A stretch of 7,443 bases of DNA, taken from Chlorobiales bacterium (GTDB taxonomy: Bacteria > Bacteroidota > Chlorobiia > Chlorobiales > Chlorobiaceae). The DNA lies in contig JAKSDB010000035.1 in the NCBI GenBank assembly GCA_022360415.1, positions 1 through 7,443 of the forward strand, given 5' to 3'. Shown here in pieces: positions 1 through 7,030 of this stretch. Both the position numbers and the translations under genes were made by a program. The notes beneath the pieces are model-generated. The model did no database searches. It was not told the origin of the DNA and saw only the letters and a program-made list of their open reading frames with translations. The stretch's first letter is position 1. Each line of letters starts with the position of its first letter.

Positions 1-624
1 GAGACCATAAGCGCTATAAGTACCGGCCTCGATAGTAAATGTGCCGCCAAGGTCCCTGCCGATATCGATATAATCATCGGCATACATACCGTAGGCACCA
101 TAACCGCCGGCTGTAACGTTGAAGGTGGAGGTCACATCCTCTCCAATGCTGATATGCTCGTGAGCACGGAGGCCATAGGCAACACTACCGCCGGCCTCGA
201 TAGTAAATGTGCCGCCAAGGTCCCTGCCGATATCGATATAATCATTGGCATACATACCGTAGGCACCATAACTGCCGGCTGTAACGTTGAAGGTGGAGGT
301 CACATCCTCCCCGATTTCAATATGGCTGCCGCCGCCGAACCAGCCCGCCGCCATTCCAAAAGCATTGTTGCCGCCGGCATCGATGTCGAACGTGCCGCCG
401 AGGTTGCCGTCTATCTCGATATCTTCACCTGCCAGAATGCCGAAAGCGTCGTCGCCTACCGCCTCGACGGTTATATCTCCCGTCACATCGTTATCGACCA
501 TGACCGAGCCGTCTTGAGCCCAAACGCCAAAAGCGCCATTCTCGAACGCCTTGACAGAAATTTCACCGCCGAGATCGTGCTCAAAACTGACATCATCAAC
601 TCCAAGCATACCGATTGCAGTGCC
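1..624 (-). repeat. tandem coding repeats of about 28 codons in the surface protein
   Basis: Translated on the minus strand, residues 201-408 divide into seven full units and the start of an eighth. Units begin at residues 201, 229, 258, 286, 319, 347, 375 and 403. Most are 28 residues; one is 29, and one is 33 because of a GWFGGG insertion. Two unit types alternate at the end of the array: one with GRDLGGTFTIEAG and one with GEDVTSTFNVTAG. The higher-order period is therefore 56 residues (168 bp). Older units toward the N-terminus are more diverged. This regular Gly/Asp-rich pattern fits successive coils of a beta-solenoid. Confidence 0.8.
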
Positions 625-1224
625 CTCGGCTGAAGTCACATCAAGCGAGCCGAAAAAACTGCCATCAACCGGCGAAGCAGCCGAGTGGGCTTCAAAACTC
701 AGGTCACCGTCGGCAGCCAATCCCATGGCACCATTGCCGCCGTTGGTTGTACTGACGGTTACACTGCTTCCCAGGCCGCCTCTAAACCTTAGATCATCTT
801 CACCGATGATACCATAAATTTCATCGGCACCAGAGGCACCCTGAGCGTTGAAATGAATGTTGCTGGAGATTTGCAGATCCGGACTTTCAGGGTCTCCAAG
901 CTGCCGATAGGTATTGAGAAGATAAGAACCCGATGAAACGTTATCCCACTCGATACTCACCCTGTCTGCGATCGTATCATGGTTGGTTCTCAAGACAATG
1001 CTTCCACCAATTGGCGCCAAAGGCCCATTGGCTGTAAGGATGGCATAGGTACTTCCCGGCCCTGCGGGACTGACCTGAAACTCGATGATAGAGGACGGCA
1101 AATTCAACGCATAGCGTAGCGTTCCTGGGCCGAATGAGTCCGTATAGTAGGTAACGTCATAAGCCTCGGCTTTGGCCGCGCCTAAAATGACAAGAAGCAT
1201 TATGAGTTTCAGTCGCTTTTTCAT
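1..1224 (-). CDS. secreted repeat protein with beta-helix-like N-terminus (C-terminus outside window)
   Basis: The frame is open for 408 codons from ATG at 1224 to the window edge, so the 3' end of the gene is missing. The start is supported by a GGGAG ribosome binding site 5 nt upstream and by a typical Sec signal peptide: MKKR, a hydrophobic stretch LIMLLVILGAA, then a cleavage site after AKA (residue 19) or AEA (residue 21). Residues 29-41 (DSFGPGTLRYALN) resemble the DSGPGSLRxAI motif seen near the N-terminus of secreted right-handed beta-helix proteins. From about residue 201 the protein is built of units of about 28 residues, consensus AxGxxAxxxIxIGxDLxGxFxIxAG, rich in Gly, Ala and Asp and without Cys. 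I infer a surface-exposed or autotransporter-like protein, but the part that would show a beta-barrel or other anchor is outside the window. The ligand or role is unknown. It is divergent from bchH and probably unrelated to pigment synthesis. Confidence 0.8.
   Translation of the reverse strand, partial: MKKRLKLIMLLVILGAAKAEAYDVTYYTDSFGPGTLRYALNLPSSIIEFQVSPAGPGSTYAILTANGPLAPIGGSIVLRTNHDTIADRVSIEWDNVSSGSYLLNTYRQLGDPESPDLQISSNIHFNAQGASGADEIYGIIGEDDLRFRGGLGSSVTVSTTNGGNGAMGLAADGDLSFEAHSAASPVDGSFFGSLDVTSAEGTAIGMLGVDDVSFEHDLGGEISVKAFENGAFGVWAQDGSVMVDNDVTGDITVEAVGDDAFGILAGEDIEIDGNLGGTFDIDAGGNNAFGMAAGWFGGGSHIEIGEDVTSTFNVTAGSYGAYGMYANDYIDIGRDLGGTFTIEAGGSVAYGLRAHEHISIGEDVTSTFNVTAGGYGAYGMYADDYIDIGRDLGGTFTIEAGTYSAYGL
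25..309 (-). repeat. near-identical 117-bp direct repeat pair (25-141 and 193-309)
   Basis: Bases 25-141 and 193-309 align at an offset of 168 bp with only two mismatches, at 78/246 and 105/273. Both are third-position changes relative to the minus-strand codons; the first changes Asp to Asn and the second is Gly to Ser on that strand. The copies match far better than the other units, so they arose by recent duplication or are kept alike by recombination. The array may continue beyond the window. Confidence 0.9.
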
Positions 1225-1690
1225 GCCGTCTCCCGGTAGGATATATGTTAGTGTTAAGCTGCTAAAAATGATATCGCCCCCTCAAGGAAGGGACTGCTTT
1301 TTTGCAAAATGAGATTGTGAAATTTAGACAAATCAGAACGTTTTTCATAAAACCCGCAGCAAAAAAATAAATACAGGGCTCTGTTTTTCTGTATTATCGG
1401 CATCACGAACTTAATTACTCTGATTTTCGAAAAATTTACAACAGATTGACAATTATTGTCAAGCCGCGTCAGCAAAAATCTTTCTTTTTCAAGCCTCCAT
1501 TGACTATATTAAGAGAACATGCTCCTGAATTGAGCGATTTTCGAGTACGCCGCAGATTGCAAGGCACAGGAAACGACGCTGTAGTGAGACAAGTGAGGAG
1601 TAATCTCATCATAAACACATTATTAAAAAACTTTGTTATAAAATTTACTGTTATTGAGCATTTGCTGAAACGCTCAGTGTAGGATGCTGT
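1225..1690. other. AT-rich spacer upstream of the surface-protein gene, no gene seen
   Basis: No frame on either strand in this stretch has both a ribosome binding site and a sensible protein. It is rich in A and T runs, unlike the flanking genes. It must hold the promoter of the minus-strand surface gene, but I could not pick a convincing -35/-10 pair. It holds a 17-bp palindrome at 1446-1462, listed separately, and a weak hairpin ACAG-GGCT-CTGT at 1373-1384 followed by four T. Confidence 0.5.
1446..1462. promoter_or_regulatory. perfect 17-bp palindrome, Fur-family operator-like
   Basis: The sequence TTGACAATTATTGTCAA is a perfect inverted repeat of 8 bp arms around one central base. Binding sites of Fur-family regulators (Fur, PerR, Zur) often have a 7-1-7 form such as TGATAATnATTATCA; this site has the same geometry, with C/G in place of one T/A pair. 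It lies 221 bp upstream of the minus-strand start at 1224 and 228 bp upstream of the possible start at 1691, so which gene it might control is open. The palindrome is seen directly; the link to a regulator is inference. Confidence 0.4.
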
Positions 1691-2077
1691 ATGTCGGTAC
1701 CTGACAAACACAACATATCGAGAACGCTCTGGCGTATTGTAGAGATATCTCTTTTCTTTCTCGTTTCGGTTTTGGGCCATAATTTCCTCGCCAAAACCTC
1801 TACGTTCAATGCGAAGTCCAAAAGCAGGGAACACTCTTCAAAAGTTGTTGCCGTACAGTGCTCTTTTGGAGAAGAGCCGTCGATACGCTCTTCCCGCGGG
1901 AAATCTCCGGCATCCGTTCATGAACCCTCCTTTTCCACCACGCCCTTTTACACCGCCCTTCACAAAAAAGCAGGCCTGATTACGCCACCTGTTGGACAAA
2001 GTCCCGAACCGGCGTATACACCCTGCATCATACACAACACACCTCTTTTCCTCAAGCACCAGGTGTTTATCATCTGA
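1691..2077 (+). CDS. possible small hypothetical protein, 128 aa
   Basis: I do not recognise this protein. For it: ATG at 1691 has AGGA at 1681-1684, 6 nt upstream, and the frame runs 128 codons to TGA at 2077 with codon use not unlike that of the neighbours. Residues 14-34 (WRIVEISLFFLVSVLGHNFLA) form a hydrophobic stretch that could be a signal peptide or membrane anchor. The rest is basic and rich in Ser, Pro and His, with two Cys. Against it: no known motif, and other open frames overlap it on the minus strand (1469-1834 and 1838-2059). The same frame stays open for 47 more codons after the TGA, as far as 2218. It could be a real small exported protein, a decayed gene, or chance. Its relation to bchH, 224 bp downstream on the same strand, is unknown. 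Confidence 0.35.
   Translation: MSVPDKHNISRTLWRIVEISLFFLVSVLGHNFLAKTSTFNAKSKSREHSSKVVAVQCSFGEEPSIRSSRGKSPASVHEPSFSTTPFYTALHKKAGLITPPVGQSPEPAYTPCIIHNTPLFLKHQVFII
1860..1902. repeat. overlapping inverted repeats (competing hairpins)
   Basis: GCTCTT (1860-1865) can pair with AAGAGC (1872-1877) across a 6-nt loop. GAAGAGC (1871-1877) can instead pair with GCTCTTC (1887-1893) across a 9-nt loop. The two stems share the middle segment and exclude each other. The second runs into a 12-bp perfect palindrome TTCCCGCGGGAA (1891-1902). No U-tract follows, so this is not an ordinary terminator. Confidence 0.5.
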
Positions 2078-2217
2078 TACCCTCTTCCGGTCACTCTGCG
2101 ACGATTTGTTGTACGCTGGTCATCCATGCCCATCCGTATGATTAAAAGCAATGACCTGCCTCATCCGGCAAAGGTTTTCGGTGTAAAGGCAGTTGCATTT
2201 TTTACGCAGGGAGATAT

Positions 2218-2280
2218 ATGAATCCGGTGGTGCCGGCATTTCCGCCGGCTTTTACCGGCAAGCTGCTCATATCATCATAA
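2218..2280 (+). CDS. candidate 20-codon leader peptide upstream of bchH
   Basis: ATG at 2218 is preceded by AGGGAG (2208-2213) with a 4-nt spacer, a clearly better ribosome binding site than that of bchH. The frame is 20 codons long and ends with TAA at 2278-2280, 21 nt before the bchH start. The peptide begins MNPVVPAFPPAF: prolines at positions 3, 6, 9 and 10, including a Pro-Pro pair of the kind known to slow ribosomes. Its first half is encoded by the GCCGG hairpins at 2231-2260, so a translating ribosome would decide which hairpin forms. The ATG overlaps the TGA (2219-2221) of a 31-codon frame starting at 2126, which has no ribosome binding site. I infer a regulatory leader ORF; neither expression nor conservation can be judged here. 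Confidence 0.4.
   Translation: MNPVVPAFPPAFTGKLLISS
2231..2260 (+). promoter_or_regulatory. mutually exclusive GCCGG hairpins in the bchH leader (possible attenuator)
   Basis: Three segments can pair in alternative ways. GCCGGC (2232-2237) pairs with GCCGGC (2244-2249) over the loop ATTTCC and is followed at once by TTTT (2250-2253), which resembles a short intrinsic terminator. GCCGG (2244-2248) can instead pair with CCGGC (2255-2259) over CTTTTA, which would break the first hairpin. TGCCGG (2231-2236) can also pair with CCGGCA (2255-2260). The T-run is short, so termination would be weak at best. The pairing is seen in the sequence; a switch role is inference. Confidence 0.35.
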
Positions 2281-2301
2281 CATCAAAGAGAAACAGGGTC
2301 T

Positions 2302-5300
2302 ATGCGCTTTCTCTTTTTGACCATGGAAGCAACGAACAACAGCGCGCTGAAAAACGCCGCTGCTGTTCTGAACCGGAAATATGATTGCGGAATCGAGGTA
2401 ATGATATACAACCTCGGCCTCCACAAGGGAAACGAAGCCTGGCAAAAACTTGAACAGGCTTTATCCGGGGCTGACTTTATTTTCGGATCGATGCTGTTCA
2501 GCGAGGAAATTGTCAGGCCCCTTGAAAAAATGCTGGCACTGGCAACATGCCCGGTATGCATCATCACAAGCAATCCCGCGCTTATCCGGCAGACGCGGCT
2601 GGGCAGGTTCAGCCTGTACAAGCCTGAAAACGGAGAACAGAAATCAAGTATTTTCCGGGAATGGACATCCCGTCTCAAACCGAAAACAAGTCATGGTGAA
2701 AGCCGGCGCCAGCTGTCGCTTGTGCGCAACATAAGCAAGGTAATGAAACATATCCCCGGAAAAGCGAGAGACATCCATACGTTTATTGCCGCCCACCAGT
2801 TCTGGCTCAACGGCTCGGATGAAAACATGGAGCGTTTCCTCAGCCTTCTTGTCGACCGCTATGTACCTTCTTTCACCATTCGACTCCCTCAAAAAGACCC
2901 TGTATTCTATCCCGAAACCGCCCTTTGCCATCCGGACGCGCCAGAACCTTGCTGCAACCCGGCGCAGTTCAGGGAATGGCTCGAACGGCACAGACAAGGG
3001 GATCGAAAAGGACTGGTTGCAATTCTTGCCATGCGCGCAACCGTTCTCAGCAAAAACATGCAGCACCTCGAACGCCTCCTGCGGACACTCGAGTCCAGGG
3101 AACTCGACGCCTTCATCGCCTACAGCGGAGGACTTGATTTCAGGACCGCGATCGACACCTTTTTCGGAAACGAAAAAAACGGCAGGCTCTCTCCCGACCT
3201 GATTATCAACGCCACCGGCTTCTCCCTTGTCGGAGGGCCCGCGGAAAACAGGGCGGACGAGGCTGTTGCCGCGCTGAAAAAAACAGCCGTACCCTATATC
3301 AATCTTGTAGCGCTCTCTTTCCAGCCGATCAGGCAGTGGAAGTCGTGCAATCTTGGCCTGGCTCCGCTTCAGACAGCCCTGAGCGTTGCCATCCCTGAAC
3401 TTGACGGCGCCATCGAGCCCCATGTCTATGCCGGTGCCGAGGAAACAAGCGACCGGACCATCCCGCTTCCCAAAGAAATAAACAGCATCGCTGACCGTGC
3501 CCGGAAACATGTCAACCTCCGGCGCAAGAAAAATGAGGAAAAAAAGATCGCCATCGTACTCTTCAATTTTCCGCCGAACCTCGGTAACGCGGGCACGGCA
3601 GCCTATCTCAATGTTTTCGAAAGCCTTTTCAGATTGCTGGGTGAGATGAACAATGCCGGCTACACGGTCAGGCTCCCCGAGAGTACCGCAGCACTCAAGG
3701 AAGAGCTTCTCGAAGGAAACCGGGATATCTTCGGCACCGACGGGAACGTCGCAGAGCACCTTCCCACAGAAGAGTACCGGAAAATTTTCCCGCACTATCA
3801 TGAAATCGAGCCTTTCTGGGGTGACGCTCCCGGAGAAATGCTCAACGACGGCAGGCGTTTTCATATTCTCGGAAAAACATTCGGCAATATCTTTATCGGC
3901 CAGCAGCCGAGCTTCGGTTACGAAAAAGACCCGATGCGGCTTCTCATGACGAAAGACGCCGCTCCCAACCACGCGTTTGCCGCGTTCTACTCCTGGCTCG
4001 AGCATGTCTGGCAGGCAGATGCCGTAGTCCACTTCGGAACACACGGCGCCCTCGAGTTCATGCCCGGAAAACAGGTCGGGCTCGGCGCTTCATGCTGGCC
4101 GAAACGCCTCATAGGAAGCATGCCCGATTTCTATTATTACTGCGTAAACAACCCGAGCGAGGGGGCCATAGCGAAAAGGCGGGGCTTTGCGACCCTGATA
4201 AGCTACCTCACTCCGCCTCTTGAACAGGCAGGCCTGTACAAGGGACTGCGCCAGCTCAGGGATCTCATAGAAAACTTCTACAGCAAACAATCTCCGGAGG
4301 TTCTTGAAGAAATCACAATCCTCGCGGAAACGCTCGAACTCGACATTGACCGCGGGAACCGCTCTCTGGAGCAGTACCTTGCCGTGCTGAACAGTGAATT
4401 GTACCGGGTGGAAGAACGCATGATACCCCTCGGACTTCATATCATCGGCAAGGATCCGTCTCCGGATTCTCTTGTCGATCAGCTCACACTGCTTGCCGGT
4501 CACCCACTGGCGGCACTGAACAACCTTTCTCTGCCGGAATACATCTGCAAGCTCCGAAAGATCGATTACGACAGGCTGGCCGAAAACAGCGGCAGCAACC
4601 GGGAAGCTGATACCCGGTTGCGTGAGATCATGAGCGTTGTCAGGGAAACGGTCAGGCTTTTTATCGGGAATGTCCCGGTTGAAAACAGGTCACAGAAAGA
4701 GCTTCGCACTATCCTTGAAGCCTCTTTTCAGGTCAGGGTTTCGGCAGCGGAACGCTACCTGTCCGGCGAAACAACGGTTAAACCGGCGCAGCTTCAGGCT
4801 TTCTGGACATTCCTGCAGCGAGTATTCATCGCCCTTGTCAGCAACAGGGAAATAGAAGGAATACTGGATGCTCTTGCCGGAGGCTTCATCGAACCTTCAC
4901 CGGGGAACGATCTTGTGAGAAATCCCGAGATCGTCCCGACAGGCCGAAATCTTCACAGTCTCGATCCGTTCAGCATACCTTCGCCTGTCGCGCAGCACAG
5001 GGGAAGAGCTTCTGCCGAGGAGCTTCTTGCCCGTTACCGCGAAGAGTGTGGCTGCCCGCCTGAATCAATCGCGATCGTGCTCTGGGGAACCGATAATATC
5101 AAAAGCGACGGCGAAGGCATCGCACAGGCCATGGCGCTGATCGGCGCAAGGCCGAAAACCGATGAGCTCGGCAAAATAAGCGACGTCGAGCTCATCCCTT
5201 GTGAAGAGCTCGGAAGGCCCCGTATCGATGTGGTAATTACCGTGAGCGGCATTTTCCGCGACCTGCTTTCCCACCAGATCACCCTGCTTGACAAGGGGGT

Positions 5301-6135
5301 CCGGCTTGCTGCTTCAGCGGATGAACCCGAAACCGCCAATTTCGTTCGAAAGAACGTCCTTCGCCAGGTTGAAAAAGAAGGTATCGCCTTCGACAATGCG
5401 GCAAACCGGATATTTTCCAACGCGCCGGGCAGTTACGGCGCAAACGTGAACCATCTTGTTGAAAGCAGCACCTGGGAAAACGACGACCAGCTTTCCGAAA
5501 CCTTTATCAACCGGAAATGTTTCTCTTTCAGTGCAGATGGGGCATGGCAGGAATCGCCGGAAATATTAACTTCCGCATTGCGCAATGTCACATTGACCTA
5601 TCAGAATATCGACAGTCATGAGATGGGGGTATCGGATATCGACCATTATTATGAATATCTCGGGGGCGTTTCGAAGTCGGTGGAACAGATCAGCCGCTCG
5701 AAGCCCAGAGTGATGGTCGGTGACGTTAACGGTTACGGCAAGAAGCAGAAAATCTGTTCTCTTGAAAGCATGGTGGCACTTGAAGCGCGGACCAAGCTCC
5801 TGAACCCCAGGTGGTATGAATCCATGCTCGAGCATGGATACGAAGGGGTAAGGGAAATAGAGTCGCACCTCGGCAATACCTATGGATGGAGCGCAACTGC
5901 GTCGGCGGTAAAAGACTGGACGTATTCGCAGTTCAACGAAACTTATCTGCAGGACAGGGAGATGCTTGAAAAACTCAAAAGTCTGAACCCCCATGCGACA
6001 CTGTCCATGACAAAACGCCTTCTTGAAGCCAGTTCGAGGGGGTTCTGGCAGACCGACAGCGAAACAATCGAAGAACTGCAGGAGCTTTATTCGGAACTTG
6101 AAAGCCACATGGAAGGCGTGCAAAGCACTACGTAG
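2302..6135 (+). CDS. bchH: magnesium chelatase subunit H (protoporphyrin-binding catalytic subunit)
   Basis: Large subunit of Mg-protoporphyrin IX chelatase. It binds protoporphyrin IX and, driven by ATP hydrolysis in the BchI/BchD AAA+ complex, inserts Mg2+, the first committed step to bacteriochlorophyll. The 1277 residues match the usual BchH/ChlH length, so the gene is complete. The N-terminus [13 protein letters not shown] opens the BchH N-terminal domain. The CobN/Mg-chelatase region follows, with [13 protein letters not shown] (422-434), the family signature [15 protein letters not shown] (577-591; His577, His581, Glu585) and, near the C-terminus, GDVNGYG (1140-1146) and [15 protein letters not shown] (1168-1182). 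The cobalt chelatase CobN is less likely given bchM and bchE downstream. Green sulfur bacteria carry paralogues (BchS, BchT) that reading alone cannot exclude; linkage to bchM/bchE favours BchH. The start has only a weak site (AGGG, 3 nt spacer), so translation may depend on the leader ORF upstream. bchM follows after 45 bp, probably in one operon. Confidence 0.95.
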   Translation: MRFLFLTMEATNNSALKNAAAVLNRKYDCGIEVMIYNLGLHKGNEAWQKLEQALSGADFIFGSMLFSEEIVRPLEKMLALATCPVCIITSNPALIRQTRLGRFSLYKPENGEQKSSIFREWTSRLKPKTSHGESRRQLSLVRNISKVMKHIPGKARDIHTFIAAHQFWLNGSDENMERFLSLLVDRYVPSFTIRLPQKDPVFYPETALCHPDAPEPCCNPAQFREWLERHRQGDRKGLVAILAMRATVLSKNMQHLERLLRTLESRELDAFIAYSGGLDFRTAIDTFFGNEKNGRLSPDLIINATGFSLVGGPAENRADEAVAALKKTAVPYINLVALSFQPIRQWKSCNLGLAPLQTALSVAIPELDGAIEPHVYAGAEETSDRTIPLPKEINSIADRARKHVNLRRKKNEEKKIAIVLFNFPPNLGNAGTAAYLNVFESLFRLLGEMNNAGYTVRLPESTAALKEELLEGNRDIFGTDGNVAEHLPTEEYRKIFPHYHEIEPFWGDAPGEMLNDGRRFHILGKTFGNIFIGQQPSFGYEKDPMRLLMTKDAAPNHAFAAFYSWLEHVWQADAVVHFGTHGALEFMPGKQVGLGASCWPKRLIGSMPDFYYYCVNNPSEGAIAKRRGFATLISYLTPPLEQAGLYKGLRQLRDLIENFYSKQSPEVLEEITILAETLELDIDRGNRSLEQYLAVLNSELYRVEERMIPLGLHIIGKDPSPDSLVDQLTLLAGHPLAALNNLSLPEYICKLRKIDYDRLAENSGSNREADTRLREIMSVVRETVRLFIGNVPVENRSQKELRTILEASFQVRVSAAERYLSGETTVKPAQLQAFWTFLQRVFIALVSNREIEGILDALAGGFIEPSPGNDLVRNPEIVPTGRNLHSLDPFSIPSPVAQHRGRASAEELLARYREECGCPPESIAIVLWGTDNIKSDGEGIAQAMALIGARPKTDELGKISDVELIPCEELGRPRIDVVITVSGIFRDLLSHQITLLDKGVRLAASADEPETANFVRKNVLRQVEKEGIAFDNAANRIFSNAPGSYGANVNHLVESSTWENDDQLSETFINRKCFSFSADGAWQESPEILTSALRNVTLTYQNIDSHEMGVSDIDHYYEYLGGVSKSVEQISRSKPRVMVGDVNGYGKKQKICSLESMVALEARTKLLNPRWYESMLEHGYEGVREIESHLGNTYGWSATASAVKDWTYSQFNETYLQDREMLEKLKSLNPHATLSMTKRLLEASSRGFWQTDSETIEELQELYSELESHMEGVQSTT

Positions 6136-6180
6136 CATAGTAAACAATCGGCAACAACAAAATTGAATCATTATAACGGC

Positions 6181-6882
6181 ATGAGCAGCACATCATCATT
6201 CAATGCTGAAGAGCATCAGAAGATGCTCCGCTCCTATTTCAACGGAAACGGCTTTAATCGCTGGGCATCAATTTACGGAAACGAAAAGCTCTCAACTGTT
6301 CGCACAACGGTCAGAGAGGGACATGCCGTTATGATGGACAGGGCGTATGAGTGGCTTCAGCGACTCAACCTCCCCGACGATTCGGCTGTCCTGGACGCGG
6401 GATGCGGCACCGGGCTTTTCAGTATCCGCCTTGCAGAGAACGGTTACCGCGTCAAGGCCGTCGATATCGCGGCACAGATGGTAAACAAGTCCAGGGAGGA
6501 AGCGATCGCAAAAGGAGTCCAGGACAGGATAGATTTTGAAGTAAACACCATTGAATCGGTCAAAGGCATCCATGATGCGGTTGTCTGTTTCGATGTACTC
6601 ATTCATTATCCCGCGGAAGGGTTCATCGATGCGTTCAAAAACCTTTCAGGCCTTACCAGAGGTCCGGTCATTTTCACCTATGCCCCCTACAACAGAATCC
6701 TTGCGCTACAGCACTGGATAGGTGGGTTCTTTCCGAAAAAAGAGCGGCGGACAACGATTCAGATGATCACGGATGAAAATATGAACAAGGCGATGGAAGA
6801 AGCCGGAATGGTTATAAAAAACAGGGAGAAAATAAGTTTCGGGTTTTATCATACCATGCTCATGCATGCTGAAAGAAAGTAA
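6181..6882 (+). CDS. bchM: magnesium protoporphyrin IX O-methyltransferase
   Basis: Transfers a methyl group from S-adenosylmethionine to the C13 propionate of Mg-protoporphyrin IX, making the monomethyl ester used by BchE. The 233-residue protein is a class I SAM-dependent methyltransferase: motif I is [12 protein letters not shown] (70-81), the acidic residue after strand 2 is Asp95 in VKAVDIAA, and CFDVLIHYP (136-144) fits the motif after strand 4. The N-terminal segment with [15 protein letters not shown] (19-33) is typical of BchM/ChlM. I chose ATG at 6181; an in-frame TTG at 6163 would add six residues. Neither has a recognisable Shine-Dalgarno sequence, so translation probably relies on coupling or a leader without one. 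It lies 45 bp after bchH, and BchH is known in other phototrophs to stimulate the methyltransferase, which suits co-expression. Complete, with no odd residues noticed. Confidence 0.95.
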   Translation: MSSTSSFNAEEHQKMLRSYFNGNGFNRWASIYGNEKLSTVRTTVREGHAVMMDRAYEWLQRLNLPDDSAVLDAGCGTGLFSIRLAENGYRVKAVDIAAQMVNKSREEAIAKGVQDRIDFEVNTIESVKGIHDAVVCFDVLIHYPAEGFIDAFKNLSGLTRGPVIFTYAPYNRILALQHWIGGFFPKKERRTTIQMITDENMNKAMEEAGMVIKNREKISFGFYHTMLMHAERK

Positions 6883-6902
6883 TATCGGGTTCTCTGATGT
6901 TA

Positions 6903-6992
6903 AATTTCGGAAATTAATTGTAAATTGGATGTTCTTTAGATTGTCGGAACCTGTAAGGATCGTTTCCTTTCAACTTTTTTTCAGACAAGTTG
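6903..6992. promoter_or_regulatory. inverted repeats in the AT-rich bchM-bchE gap
   Basis: Three short inverted repeats lie in the 148-bp gap: AATTTC-G-GAAATT (6903-6915), AAGGA-TCGTT-TCCTT (6955-6969) and CAACTT-N10-AAGTTG (6971-6992). The second is followed by a run of seven T at 6975-6981, but its stem is too weak to call a terminator. The first has operator-like form. No clear promoter pair was found, so it is open whether bchE has its own promoter or depends on read-through from bchM. Confidence 0.25.
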
Positions 6993-7030
6993 CAGAGCTT
7001 TAAACAAACATATCAGGAGGGTGGATACCG

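Noticed and set aside
154..633. 159-codon plus-strand frame opposite the surface-protein gene
   Set aside because: It is in exact codon register with the minus-strand gene and reflects its repeats. The minus-strand frame has a signal peptide, an SD and a regular repeat, so it is the real one.
1273..1312. Possible intrinsic terminator: C-rich and G-rich arms near 1276-1290, then six T at 1299-1304
   Set aside because: The stem is only about 4 bp and the T-run is not adjacent to it. No plus-strand gene ends here.
1371..1388. Hairpin ACAG-GGCT-CTGT flanked by A-rich and T-rich runs, terminator-like
   Set aside because: The stem is 4 bp, extendable only across a mismatch, and no gene on either strand ends next to it.
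2039..2066. Inverted repeat ACACCT / AGGTGT near the end of the 1691-2077 frame as a terminator
   Set aside because: The stem is 6 bp with a 16-nt loop, is weak, and has no T-run after it.
2118..2156. Inverted repeat GGTCAT (2118-2123) / ATGACC (2151-2156)
   Set aside because: Six-base arms 27 nt apart are expected by chance in a spacer of this size, and no further pairing supports them.
2193..2220. Possible sigma70-like promoter TTGCAT (2193-2198), 16 nt, TATATG (2215-2220)
   Set aside because: The -10 match is poor, and a start near 2227 would remove the better supported SD and ATG of the leader ORF. TATGAT at 2137-2142 is a better -10 but has no -35 at proper distance, so no promoter is called.
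2078..2301. Cobalamin riboswitch upstream of bchH
   Set aside because: I looked for the conserved B12-box pattern and the riboswitch core and found neither. The space and the GCCGG hairpins do not fit that fold.
2644..4044. 466-codon open frame on the minus strand inside bchH
   Set aside because: Its codons are the exact reverse complements of the bchH codons, so it stays open only because bchH avoids TTA, CTA and TCA there. The predicted protein has no recognisable motif. The same holds for minus-strand frames at 4090-4503, 5566-6171 and 6292-6606.
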